From positions 4,865,390-4,929,389 of the forward strand of contig NZ_CP063785.1 of the NCBI RefSeq assembly GCF_025860405.1: a stretch of DNA of 64,000 nt. Direction: 5' to 3'. The notes under the pieces are model-generated. The model saw nothing but the letters and a program-made list of their open reading frames with translations, was not told the origin of the DNA and did not search any database. This DNA comes from Tolypothrix sp. PCC 7712. GTDB taxonomy: Bacteria; Cyanobacteriota; Cyanobacteriia; Cyanobacteriales; Nostocaceae. The position numbers were made by a program, and so were the translations under genes. Of this stretch, positions 17,249 through 25,572 are shown in pieces (within the stretch, counting starts at the first letter, position 1; every line of letters starts with the position of its first letter).

Positions 17249-19498
17249 TTACTTCTCCTCAATCGCTTCCCCCTCACTGCGAATCAACTCCAAATACTTC
17301 CCTTCCACTTGCTGCAATTGCTCATGAGTCCCACGTTGCACCACCTTGCCCCGATCAAAGACAATAATCTCATCGCAATCCCGAATTGTACTTAAACGGT
17401 GGGCAACAATAATACAAGTACAACCCCTCTCCCGCAACTTGCGATCGATTAACTTCTCCGCTTCAGAATCCAGCGCACTTGTAGCTTCATCCATCACCAA
17501 AATTGCTGGATTATTCACCAAAGCACGGGCAATTTCTAATCTTTGACGCTGTCCCCCACTTAAATTAGTTGCCCCTTCTGCCAAGTCAGCATTGTAACCA
17601 CCAGGCATAGAAAGCACTACATCCTGAATCTCTGCATCCTTACAAGCGCGAACTAAATTACTAAAAGGTACCGTAGAATCCCAAAGCGTGAGATTATCGC
17701 GCACACTACCAGCAAACATCGAGATATCTTGTTCTACCAGCGCCAGTGAATGATTAATAATGGAACGGGGAATATCTTTTCGCGATTTCCCATCAAATAG
17801 AATCTCCCCACCCCAAGGTTCGTATAATCCACATACCAGCTTGGCAACGGTTGATTTACCAGAACCGCTACCACCAACTAAGGCGACGCGTTGACCGGGT
17901 TTGAGTGAAAGATTAAGATTTTCAATTAAGGGAGCTGCGGAGCGATTATAACCAAATGTGAGGTTACGAAGTTCTACATAACCTTGCAGCCGCACATTTG
18001 CCTTCGGTACATCATAAGCTGTGGGTAGAGGTGTTTCTTCACTCACCGCCGGATCGATCGCATTATGTAAAACATCATCAAGGCGATTGAGATTACCTTC
18101 CATTTCTTGAAGTTCACCAGCCAGACTCACCAAACTATTCACAGGTTCGAGGAATCTTTGCATTAAGGCTTGAAAGGCAATCAACATCCCAATACTGAGT
18201 ACGCCATCCATTACCCGCAGCCCTCCCACCACCAGCAACAGCATTGAGGTAATTGAGGTGAGAAATGATGGTAAAACACCGACAGTTTGATTAGTAGTAT
18301 CCATTTCCTGACGGGCGTTTATCGACTTAGCATAATAGCCAGCCCACCGGGAAAAGAATTCTGATTCTAGCCCTGAAGCCTTCAGGGTTTCCATACTTTG
18401 CAAGCCGGAAATGGCTACGCCACTAACTTTACCTTGTTCTTGCATTAATCGCATATTGGCATCGACGCGTTGCCGAGAAACCCAGCGCCACACGGTAATA
18501 TTAATAATTACGAAAGCAATACCAATTAAAGTCAGAACAGCATCATATTGCAGCATCACCGCGCCATAAAAGGCGACAGTGAAAATAGAAATCACTGTGG
18601 TAGCTAATCTACCGGAAAGCAAATTCGCCAAATTATCATTGAGGTGAACGCGGTTACTAATTTCCCCCGCAAACCGTTGATCGTAAAAACTCACTGGTAG
18701 GCGGAGAATATGCCACAAAAAGCGACTAGACATCCCCACAGCCAGCTTAATTTTTAAACGACGCAAAAATTGCAACTGAAGTAAAGTTAAAAAACCATTT
18801 AAGATAGCAGTTAAAATAATGCCGAGAATTAAGGGACGCAACCAATCATTTCTGCCTTCAATTAAGACATGATCGACAAATGTTTGCGAAAAGGCGGGAA
18901 TAGCTAACCCTGGAATTACTAATAACAATCCGGCGATCACACAGTAAACCAAAGCACCCAAAGAACTCTGCAATCTGTCCCATAAAGCTAGTGTCAGGCT
19001 GGGTTTACGTCCACCTGTTCGGAATTCTGTACTTGGTTCCAGAACTAAGACGACACCAGTAAAAGACTGATCAAATTCTTGGGGGGAAACTGTACGGGGG
19101 CCAGTAGCCGGATCGTTGAGATAAACCTTATCTCTACTAAATCCTTCAACAACTAGAAAATGGTTAAAATTCCAGAAGATAATATAAGGACATTCGAGTT
19201 TACGTAACCCATCCAAATCAACCTTAAAGCCTTTCGCTTGCATCCCATAGATCCGGGCTGCACTGAGAATATTTGACGCTTTACTCCCATCCCGCGACAC
19301 ACCGCAAGCTAGACGGAGTTCTGCCAAGGGAACAACCCGATTGTAATAACCAAGAATAATTCCTAATGCGGCAGCACCACATTCCACCGCTTCCATTTGT
19401 AACAGAGTAGGAGTGGGACGACGGCGATCGGGAGGGCTAATCAGCCGCCGAATTTTTTTTAATCTACGCCCAAGTTGGGATTGAAGAGTTCGCCACAT
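17249..19498 (-). CDS. NHLM-type peptidase/permease/ATPase bacteriocin exporter (ABC1)
   Basis: A 749-residue exporter that cleaves double-glycine leaders and transports the peptide. The N-terminal C39 peptidase has Gln34 and Cys40 (LLQMEAVECGAA), the histidine in WNFNHFLVVEG and the aspartate in YLNDPATG. Membrane helices span about residues 185-450. The ATPase has GGSGSGKST, LSGGQRQR, ILVMDEATSALD and VAHRLSTI. It is flanked by the HlyD adaptor upstream and ABC2 downstream and should process the double-glycine peptides encoded at 22.6-25.6 kb. Confidence 0.93.
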   Translation of the reverse strand: MWRTLQSQLGRRLKKIRRLISPPDRRRPTPTLLQMEAVECGAAALGIILGYYNRVVPLAELRLACGVSRDGSKASNILSAARIYGMQAKGFKVDLDGLRKLECPYIIFWNFNHFLVVEGFSRDKVYLNDPATGPRTVSPQEFDQSFTGVVLVLEPSTEFRTGGRKPSLTLALWDRLQSSLGALVYCVIAGLLLVIPGLAIPAFSQTFVDHVLIEGRNDWLRPLILGIILTAILNGFLTLLQLQFLRRLKIKLAVGMSSRFLWHILRLPVSFYDQRFAGEISNRVHLNDNLANLLSGRLATTVISIFTVAFYGAVMLQYDAVLTLIGIAFVIINITVWRWVSRQRVDANMRLMQEQGKVSGVAISGLQSMETLKASGLESEFFSRWAGYYAKSINARQEMDTTNQTVGVLPSFLTSITSMLLLVVGGLRVMDGVLSIGMLIAFQALMQRFLEPVNSLVSLAGELQEMEGNLNRLDDVLHNAIDPAVSEETPLPTAYDVPKANVRLQGYVELRNLTFGYNRSAAPLIENLNLSLKPGQRVALVGGSGSGKSTVAKLVCGLYEPWGGEILFDGKSRKDIPRSIINHSLALVEQDISMFAGSVRDNLTLWDSTVPFSNLVRACKDAEIQDVVLSMPGGYNADLAEGATNLSGGQRQRLEIARALVNNPAILVMDEATSALDSEAEKLIDRKLRERGCTCIIVAHRLSTIRDCDEIIVFDRGKVVQRGTHEQLQQVEGKYLELIRSEGEAIEEK

Positions 19499-19527
19499 AG
19501 TTCGTGTTCAGTAAGGATTTGTCGGGG

Positions 19528-19690
19528 AGGGGGATGAAGGAGATGAAGGAGATGAGGGAGATGAGGGGGATGAGGGGGATGAGGGAGATGAGGAAGATGA
19601 GGGGGATGAGGGAGATGAGGGAGATGAGGAAGATGAGGGGGATGAGGGAGATGAGGAAGATGAGGGAGATGAGGGGGATGAGGGAGAAAT
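19528..19690. repeat. 9-bp minisatellite (GRGATGAGG)n and adjacent heptamers
   Basis: About 16 tandem units of GAGATGAGG, GGGATGAGG or AAGATGAGG, followed to 19780 by CATTACC/TCATTAC heptamers and CCCCATG heptamers. It fills the gap between the HlyD and ABC1 genes. The long plus-strand frame through it (MREMRGMRE...) is a translation of the repeat and not a gene. Copy number is probably variable between strains. Confidence 0.85.
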
Positions 19691-19780
19691 TACTATTACC
19701 CATTACCCATTACTCATTACTCATTACTCATTACTCATTACCCCATGCCCCATGCCCCATGCCCCATGCCCCATGCCCAA

Positions 19781-21223
19781 TTAATACATTCCACTCCAAG
19801 AACGGAGTATGGGAAAAACAAAAGAAATTGGTGATTGTTCGTCAACTTTGACGCGGACTGAGGAGGTAGTTCCTGAGGTGACTTTGGCTTCTGGCCCCTT
19901 TGAAGATGACCAGCGAAAACCGCTTTTAGTTGAGGGATCTGCATCGAGTTCAGCGAAGACTTGAATTTGCGGCCCTTGGGAGGTTAAGCCTTGCAAAATT
20001 TCTGCACCACCAACAACGCTGGATGCGCTTTCTTTGGTGACAGGGAACGACGAAACACTGGTTACCTTGGCGATGATTCCGCCAAAGCGTTCGCGCTTCA
20101 CAGTAGAGGGAGTGATTTGCAACTCCATACCTTTTTGAATCTTTTTACCTTCGCTGACTGGGAAGAATGCAACTCCCACTAACTTATCAGTGGAATCTTG
20201 AGCTTGAATTGTGCCAATACGCGCCCCTTCTTCCAAGCTTTGTCCGGGAACAACCGTCAGTTCTAAGATTTGACCGTTGAAGCTGCTAATAACCTTATTT
20301 CTATCTTTTAATTGCGATTTTAATTGCGCGATCGCTCTTTCGGTTTCTTGAATTTCTTTTTTCCGATTGGTGGCGATCGCTAAATCTTGTTCGGCTTGGG
20401 AAGCTAATTTAGTATCTAATGTTGCTAACTGGGCTTGTAGTTCTTTAGTAGCGTTTAAGTTAGCTAAATATTGCCTTTGGGCATCGGCTTCTTTGACATC
20501 CAGTTGTTTCAGTTGCGATTGAATTTCATTAATCCGGCTTTTACTATTAAGAAATTCCTGCTCCGCTTGCAGCACAGTATCAGTAGATACAGCACCTTCC
20601 CGGCGTAATTGTTGCCGCAATTCAAACCTTTCTTGAAAAGTTGGGACTAGCTTGCGTGTGGTTTCCAACTGTTGCTCTAAAGTCCGCCTTTCTTGGCGAA
20701 TTGACTCTAAACCCTTCTCCCGCAGAATTGGGGTTACAGATTTAGTAGTATCTAAACTTTGTAACAGTGCTTGACGCTGTTGTTGCGTTGCACCCTGATC
20801 CAGAACTGTGCGTTGCGCTTGCAAAGAATTAGCGCTGCGGTCTTGTTCTTGCAGTTGCAACAGCTTCGCCCGTGCCATATCCAACTTTTCTTGCAGTTCC
20901 GTTTGGTCGATAGTTGCAATCACCTGTCCCTTCTTAACGCGATCGCCTGGACGCACAAACAAATTCAAAATTTGCCCAGAACTCGGAGACTGAAAAGGCA
21001 CAACCTTACTAGGGAAAACCACTACCCCTTGTCCATTCACAGTAATGGGAATCCGACCGTAAACACTCCAAGCCACTCCCACCGCCACCAAAGAACCCAA
21101 CGCCGCCAACGGAATCCACTTCTTCGGCTGCACCACCTGCATCAATTGATCCAGGCGTTCCGGGGAAGATAAACGATCCAGCGCTTCTTTACGAAATATA
21201 TTGTTTTTTTGAGCCGTAACCAT
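19781..21223 (-). CDS. NHLP-type bacteriocin secretion protein, HlyD-like periplasmic adaptor
   Basis: A 480-residue membrane-fusion protein: one N-terminal membrane helix (WIPLAALGSLVAVGVAWSVYG), a split lipoyl domain (VPFQSPSSGQILNLFVRPGDRVKKGQVIATID and later GQILELTVVPGQSLEEGARIG) and a coiled coil between residues about 110 and 310. The frame is open to 21256, but the first 11 codons are repeat-derived. The ATG at 21223 has GGAG five bases upstream and is preferred. It links the two ABC exporters to the outer envelope. Confidence 0.9.
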   Translation of the reverse strand: MVTAQKNNIFRKEALDRLSSPERLDQLMQVVQPKKWIPLAALGSLVAVGVAWSVYGRIPITVNGQGVVVFPSKVVPFQSPSSGQILNLFVRPGDRVKKGQVIATIDQTELQEKLDMARAKLLQLQEQDRSANSLQAQRTVLDQGATQQQRQALLQSLDTTKSVTPILREKGLESIRQERRTLEQQLETTRKLVPTFQERFELRQQLRREGAVSTDTVLQAEQEFLNSKSRINEIQSQLKQLDVKEADAQRQYLANLNATKELQAQLATLDTKLASQAEQDLAIATNRKKEIQETERAIAQLKSQLKDRNKVISSFNGQILELTVVPGQSLEEGARIGTIQAQDSTDKLVGVAFFPVSEGKKIQKGMELQITPSTVKRERFGGIIAKVTSVSSFPVTKESASSVVGGAEILQGLTSQGPQIQVFAELDADPSTKSGFRWSSSKGPEAKVTSGTTSSVRVKVDEQSPISFVFPILRSWSGMY

Positions 21224-21378
21224 AGTGACTCCAAATATAAATAGGGCATTGGGCATGGGGCATGGGGGAAAGGGTAATGGGTAATAGTAATTTCTCCCTC
21301 ATCTACCTCATCCCCCTCATCCCCCTCATCTACCTCATCCCCCTCATCTCTCCCTGCTCCCTGCCCCCTGCCCCCTGC

Positions 21379-22476
21379 TCAATTCGCCTTCAACTGCTTC
21401 AACATCCAATCAAACCGCGTTCCTGCTAGGGTTACTTGGGCTAAAAATCCGGAACTTAGTTCATCTTCATAAGTAAGGCTACTGTCTAAAGATTTACCGG
21501 AACTATATGTAATTCTGCCGTAACCCAGGCGATTGATAATTCCTTGCTGCTTGTCTGCTAGCAATATTGCTAACACGCGATAGAATCGGGCAGCAAAACC
21601 CACATCATGTAACAATTTTGCAGCCAATCGCCAACGGGGAATAGCCAGAACGATCGCATCTTCAATGGCGCGAATTGTCATCGGTGGTGGACTGGCTTCT
21701 ACAAAGGGGGTTTCGCCTACCATGTCGCCGCGCGATAATCTAGCAAATTCTGTTTCGATGGTTTCTGTGTTTTCTAAATTAGAAAAGGCGCGGGTGAGGG
21801 GGTTGCTAGCATCTTCGGCAGTGGAAGCTACCATTTTGCCATCTAATAAAATATAAAAAGCATCAACGGGTCGTCCGGCTTGAAATAAAACTTCTCCCGC
21901 CAAAATTCTCTTAGCTTCGCCGGCTGCAATCATCCAGCCGATATCGCTATCGCTTAATTCCGCAAATGTAAATAAAATCTCGCGGATTTGCGGTTGGAAG
22001 AGTACAATTGTGCTTTGACCAATTTGGCTGACAATTTGTTCTAAACGGTGAGCCAATAAAACTGCGATCGCGCGATAAAAATGAGCCGCAAAGGTAATAT
22101 CTTCTTGGAGTTTTTTCACCAATTCCTGCTGCGGAACCATCAGCACTAGAGACTTTTTCGCAGCTTTAATCGTCGTTGCAGACTGGTAGGATGTTAAGAA
22201 AGGCATTTCTCCCACCACTTCCCCATTTGTCAGTCTTGTAATCTCCCGTCCTGACAATTCGCCACCTTCTAAGGCTGCAAACGCCCGACCAATCGGGTTA
22301 TCGTCAGCTTGAGCAACAGAAACGGACAATGCACCATCGAGTAAAATATAAAGCGCATCAACCGGTGCCCCTTGGCGGATGAGAATCGTGCCGGCAGTAA
22401 TTTCTTCTCTCCGACCCGTTGCTAATATCCAGTCAATATCACTATTTGTGAGTTCCTTCAGTAGAACTTCTGTCAT
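21379..22476 (-). CDS. Bacteriocin-transport-associated protein with two cNMP-binding domains
   Basis: A 365-residue protein made of two similar cyclic-nucleotide-binding barrels: the first around residues 10-145 (AGTILIRQGAPVDALYILLDGALSV, GEVVGEMPFL), the second around 175-310 (AGEVLFQAGRPVDAFYILLDGKM, GDMVGETPFV). No DNA-binding domain or kinase is attached. Proteins of this layout accompany NHLM exporters in cyanobacteria. It is first in the exporter transcription order after the peptide genes and probably regulates or assembles the export machine. The phosphate-cassette arginine is not obvious in either barrel. Confidence 0.85.
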   Translation of the reverse strand: MTEVLLKELTNSDIDWILATGRREEITAGTILIRQGAPVDALYILLDGALSVSVAQADDNPIGRAFAALEGGELSGREITRLTNGEVVGEMPFLTSYQSATTIKAAKKSLVLMVPQQELVKKLQEDITFAAHFYRAIAVLLAHRLEQIVSQIGQSTIVLFQPQIREILFTFAELSDSDIGWMIAAGEAKRILAGEVLFQAGRPVDAFYILLDGKMVASTAEDASNPLTRAFSNLENTETIETEFARLSRGDMVGETPFVEASPPPMTIRAIEDAIVLAIPRWRLAAKLLHDVGFAARFYRVLAILLADKQQGIINRLGYGRITYSSGKSLDSSLTYEDELSSGFLAQVTLAGTRFDWMLKQLKAN

Positions 22477-22636
22477 AATTTAAATTCCTTCTGTTCTGCT
22501 AACGGGAGAGAAATGGGGAGTGCAGAAATAACTACCGATCAATCTCCCCATCGCGCAAACTCAAAAGGATGAAGTGTCAAGGATAAAGGATGAAAATAGG
22601 TAGATATTTCACCCTTTATCCTTCATCCTTCATCCT

Positions 22637-22867
22637 TCATCCTTCAGATGATTCACTAGTGTAAGTGTGAGAATTGCCGTACTTATCTTTCCAATAAGGA
22701 AGCTTTGTATTTTTGAGATGTTTTGTAATTTCTTGAGATACATCATTATAAATATCGCTTGTGGGATACTGACCTGGATAAGGTTCACCCACAGCCACAC
22801 CACCTGCAATAGTTATCAGTTCTTCAGCTGATAATTCTTGTACTTCGATTTTCTTTTCATTTTCCAT
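22637..22867 (-). CDS. Double-glycine leader peptide, putative bacteriocin precursor
   Basis: A 76-residue precursor starting MENEKKIEVQELSAEELITIAGG, whose EL(S)xEEL..IAGG leader matches double-glycine leaders cut by C39 peptidases. The core starting VAVGEPYPGQYPTS is rich in Tyr, Pro, Ser and Lys and has no Cys. The ATG at 22867 is chosen over the upstream frame start at 22930 because AAGGAGA lies 10 bases upstream. It sits between the cNMP protein and the precursor array on the same strand. Confidence 0.75.
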   Translation of the reverse strand: MENEKKIEVQELSAEELITIAGGVAVGEPYPGQYPTSDIYNDVSQEITKHLKNTKLPYWKDKYGNSHTYTSESSEG

Positions 22868-23046
22868 TGAAATTGTTTCTCCTTGTAATAAATTTAAAAT
22901 CGAACGAACATTGATTGACACCAGAAACATTACAGAAACTCAATTTTGGAACTTCCAGAAAATAAATTATCCAATTAACAAGAGTAAATATTCTCTTACT
23001 CTCCCTACCAAGAAAGCTATAGGATATTGTTTTAATTGGAAGTTTC

Positions 23047-23343
23047 TTATGCAGAACCGTCGAGTGCAGATGAACCGCCAAATAACTCGTTAAGCACTTT
23101 TAAATCATCGGTTGTTGCATCAACAATGGTGACTTGGAGAAATGACGATTCTATGGTTTCTGCCTTAAATGCTGAATTTGCTAATCTTTTATGAGATCCA
23201 GATACAGTTTGGTCGTTAGATATCACTGTCGATGCAAATCTTGCAGCTTGAAACTTCAGACTGAAACCACCAGCTACTTCGTCTAACTCCTCATCCGACA
23301 ATTCGGTCACGTCATCATTAGGAGTAATTTCGTCACCTAACAT
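23047..23343 (-). CDS. Double-glycine leader peptide with long core, putative bacteriocin precursor
   Basis: A precursor-like protein of 99 residues from the ATG at 23343 (MLGDEITPNDDVTELSDEELDEVAGG, then a core starting FSLKFQAARFAST). The leader is typical, the 73-residue core unusual, hydrophilic and Cys-free, ending in a Gly/Ser-rich tail. The frame is open upstream to a TTG at 23394. Neither start has a clear ribosome site, so the start is uncertain. The stop codon overlaps a dispersed TTGGAAGT repeat. Confidence 0.6.
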   Translation of the reverse strand: MLGDEITPNDDVTELSDEELDEVAGGFSLKFQAARFASTVISNDQTVSGSHKRLANSAFKAETIESSFLQVTIVDATTDDLKVLNELFGGSSALDGSA

Positions 23344-23438
23344 AATCGGTTGTTTTGTGATTGAATTGAATTCAATAAAGAGGGCGATCATCAAACTAGC
23401 TAGCTAGTCAATTAAGCCCTTATCTAGTTACAGTAGAG

Positions 23439-23654
23439 TTATTTGCCTGTTGTTTGTTCTTCAAAAAGAGCAGCTTTAAAATCATCTGTGGATTGGAAAA
23501 CTTTACTACGAACTCCGTTACGATCTGCTTCAAGTGTAGTGATTTGAAAATCTGTCAACTCTGCGGTGAAAGCTTCTGCTCTACGACTTGCACCACCAGC
23601 AACGTTATCTAGTTCTTCAGAAGATAGTTCTTGGGGTTGAATGTGGTCAGACAT
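23439..23654 (-). CDS. CTB-like bacteriocin precursor, copy 1 (most divergent)
   Basis: A 71-residue precursor with leader MSDHIQPQELSSEELDNVAGG and core starting ASRRAEAFTAELTDFQITTL. It is the last gene of the seven-copy array in transcription order and differs from the others through most of the core, though length and the DRNG motif are kept. AAGGAG precedes the ATG. No Cys. Confidence 0.85.
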   Translation of the reverse strand: MSDHIQPQELSSEELDNVAGGASRRAEAFTAELTDFQITTLEADRNGVRSKVFQSTDDFKAALFEEQTTGK

Positions 23655-23749
23655 GATGTTTTCTCCTTGAGGTATGATGGGTTAAAAATTAGTCATAAAG
23701 TTGAGATAGGGGAAGAATCCCCTTTACTCAACACCAAGTGAAGAACGAA

Positions 23750-23965
23750 CTACTTACCTGTTTGAGTGAATTCAACAAGCGCAGCCTTGAAGTCAACGGT
23801 TTCTTGAAGGTTGTTGCTTTGAATACCATTGCGACCAGCATTGAAGCTGCTGATTTGTGCATCATCTAGTTCACTAGTTGCAGCAGCTGCAAAACGACTT
23901 GCACCACCAGCAACGTTATCTAGTTCTTCAGCGGATAGTTCTTGGGGTTGAATGTGGTCAGACAT
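23750..23965 (-). CDS. CTB-like bacteriocin precursor, copy 2
   Basis: Seventy-one residues: the same leader to VAGG, core starting ASRFAAAATSELDDAQISSF and ending VEFTQTGK. It heads the left three-gene block (copies 2-4) and corresponds to copy 5 in the right block. AAGGAG lies in the conserved upstream CTCAAGGAGAAAACATC. Confidence 0.9.
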   Translation of the reverse strand: MSDHIQPQELSAEELDNVAGGASRFAAAATSELDDAQISSFNAGRNGIQSNNLQETVDFKAALVEFTQTGK

Positions 23966-24073
23966 GATGTTTTCTCCTTGAGGTATGATGGGTTAAAAAT
24001 TAGTCATAAAGTTGAGATAGGGGAAAAATCTTGGGGAAGTATCCCCTTTACTCAACGCCGAGTGAATAAAGAA

Positions 24074-24289
24074 CTACTCGCCTGTTTGAGTGAATTCAAA
24101 CAGCGCAGCCTTGAAGTCAACGGTTTCTTGAAGGTTGTTGCTTTGAATACCATTGCGACCAGCATTGAAGCTGCTGATTTGTGCATCATCTAGTTCACTA
24201 GTTGCAGCAGCTGCAAAACGACTTGCACCACCAGCAACGTTATCTAGTTCTTCAGCGGATAGTTCTTGGGGTTGAATGTGGTCAGACAT
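24074..24289 (-). CDS. CTB-like bacteriocin precursor, copy 3
   Basis: Seventy-one residues, core as copy 2 except for the ending FEFTQTGE. It corresponds to copy 6 by position, but its C-terminus matches copies 4 and 7, which suggests gene conversion within the array. The upstream spacer is the long type with the GGGGATACTTCCCC hairpin. Confidence 0.9.
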   Translation of the reverse strand: MSDHIQPQELSAEELDNVAGGASRFAAAATSELDDAQISSFNAGRNGIQSNNLQETVDFKAALFEFTQTGE

Positions 24290-24397
24290 GATGTTTTCTC
24301 CTTGAGGTATGATGGGTTAAAAATTAGTCATAAAGTTGAGATAGGGGAAAAATCTTGGGGAAGTATCCCCTTTACTCAACGCCGAGTGAATAAAGAA

Positions 24398-24613
24398 CTA
24401 CTCGCCTGTTTGAGTGAATTCAAACAGCGCAGCCTTGAAGTCAACGGTTTCTTGAAGGTTGTTGCTTTGAATACCATTGCGACCAACATTTAAGCTGCTA
24501 ATTTGTCTATCTTCTCTTTCACTAGTTGCAGCAGTTGCAAAACGACTTGCACCACCAGCAACGTTATCTAGTTCTTCAGAAGATAATTCTTGGGGTTGAA
24601 TGTGGTCAGACAT
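24398..24613 (-). CDS. CTB-like bacteriocin precursor, copy 4
   Basis: Seventy-one residues with a variant core: FATAATSEREDRQISSLNVG replaces the FAAAATSELDDAQISSFNAG of copies 2, 3, 5 and 6, giving a more charged centre. It pairs with copy 7 of the right block. Double-glycine leader and AAGGAG ribosome site are conserved. Confidence 0.9.
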   Translation of the reverse strand: MSDHIQPQELSSEELDNVAGGASRFATAATSEREDRQISSLNVGRNGIQSNNLQETVDFKAALFEFTQTGE

Positions 24614-24708
24614 GATGTTTTCTCCTTGAGGTATGATGGGTTAAAAATTAGTCATAAAGTTGAGATAGGGGAAGAATCCCCTGTACTCAACGCCAAGTGA
24701 ATCAAGAA

Positions 24709-24924
24709 CTACTTACCTGTTTGAGTGAATTCAACAAGCGCAGCCTTGAAGTCAACGGTTTCTTGAAGGTTGTTGCTTTGAATACCATTGCGACCAGCAT
24801 TGAAGCTGCTGATTTGTGCATCATCTAGTTCACTAGTTGCAGCAGCTGCAAAACGACTTGCACCACCAGCAACGTTATCTAGTTCTTCAGAAGATAATTC
24901 TTGGGGTTGAATGTTGTCAGACAT
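24709..24924 (-). CDS. CTB-like bacteriocin precursor, copy 5
   Basis: Seventy-one residues, identical in protein sequence to copy 6. The leader reads MSDNIQ instead of MSDHIQ, which marks the right-hand block (copies 5-7). The spacer separating it from copy 4 is the short type, 13 bp shorter. Confidence 0.9.
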   Translation of the reverse strand: MSDNIQPQELSSEELDNVAGGASRFAAAATSELDDAQISSFNAGRNGIQSNNLQETVDFKAALVEFTQTGK

Positions 24925-25032
24925 GATGTTTTCTCCTTGAGGTATGATGGGTTAAAAATTAGTCATAAAGTTGAGATAGGGGATGAATCTTGGGGAAGTA
25001 TCCCCTTTACTCAACGCCAAGTGAATCAAGAA

Positions 25033-25248
25033 CTACTTACCTGTTTGAGTGAATTCAACAAGCGCAGCCTTGAAGTCAACGGTTTCTTGAAGGTTGTTGC
25101 TTTGAATACCATTGCGACCAGCATTGAAGCTGCTGATTTGTGCATCATCTAGTTCACTAGTTGCAGCAGCTGCAAAACGACTTGCACCACCAGCAACGTT
25201 ATCTAGTTCTTCAGAAGATAATTCTTGGGGTTGAATGTTGTCAGACAT
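25033..25248 (-). CDS. CTB-like bacteriocin precursor, copy 6
   Basis: Seventy-one residues, protein identical to copy 5, with core ending VEFTQTGK. Such identity beside clear divergence from copies 4 and 7 points to recent duplication or conversion. Long-type spacers lie on both sides. Confidence 0.9.
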   Translation of the reverse strand: MSDNIQPQELSSEELDNVAGGASRFAAAATSELDDAQISSFNAGRNGIQSNNLQETVDFKAALVEFTQTGK

Positions 25249-25356
25249 GATGTTTTCTCCTTGAGGTATGATGGGTTAAAAATTAGTCATAAAGTTGAGA
25301 TAGGGGAAGAATCTTGGGGAAGTATCCCCTTTACTCAACGCCGAGTGAATAAAGAA

Positions 25357-25572
25357 CTACTCGCCTGTTTGAGTGAATTCAAACAGCGCAGCCTTGAAGT
25401 CAACGGTTTCTTGAAGGTTGTTGCTTTGAATACCATTGCGACCAACATTTAAGCTGCTGATTTGTCTATCTTCTCTTTCACTAGTTGCAGCAGTTGCAAA
25501 ACGACTTGCACCACCAGCAACGTTATCTAATTCTTCAGAGGATAGTTCTACGGGTTGAATGTTGTCAGACAT
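25357..25572 (-). CDS. CTB-like bacteriocin precursor, copy 7 (promoter-proximal)
   Basis: Seventy-one residues with the SEREDRQ variant core of copy 4 and a leader reading MSDNIQPVELSSEELDNVAGG. It is the first gene of the array. Its upstream sequence (TTAAGGAAAAAACATC) departs from the conserved intergenic unit, so the array promoter should lie in the 583-bp gap to its right. Confidence 0.9.
   Translation of the reverse strand: MSDNIQPVELSSEELDNVAGGASRFATAATSEREDRQISSLNVGRNGIQSNNLQETVDFKAALFEFTQTGE

Noticed and set aside
19504..19851. 115-codon plus-strand frame with MREMRGMRE repeats
   Set aside because: Pure translation of the 9-bp minisatellite and heptamers.
23942..25452. Plus-strand frames of 75-83 codons recurring across the precursor array
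   Set aside because: They are antisense to the precursors and recur only because the array is repeated; the minus frames have leaders and ribosome sites.
23439..25572. CRISPR-like regular repeat spacing
   Set aside because: Units of over 300 bp are coding genes, and no short repeat/spacer structure or cas gene exists.
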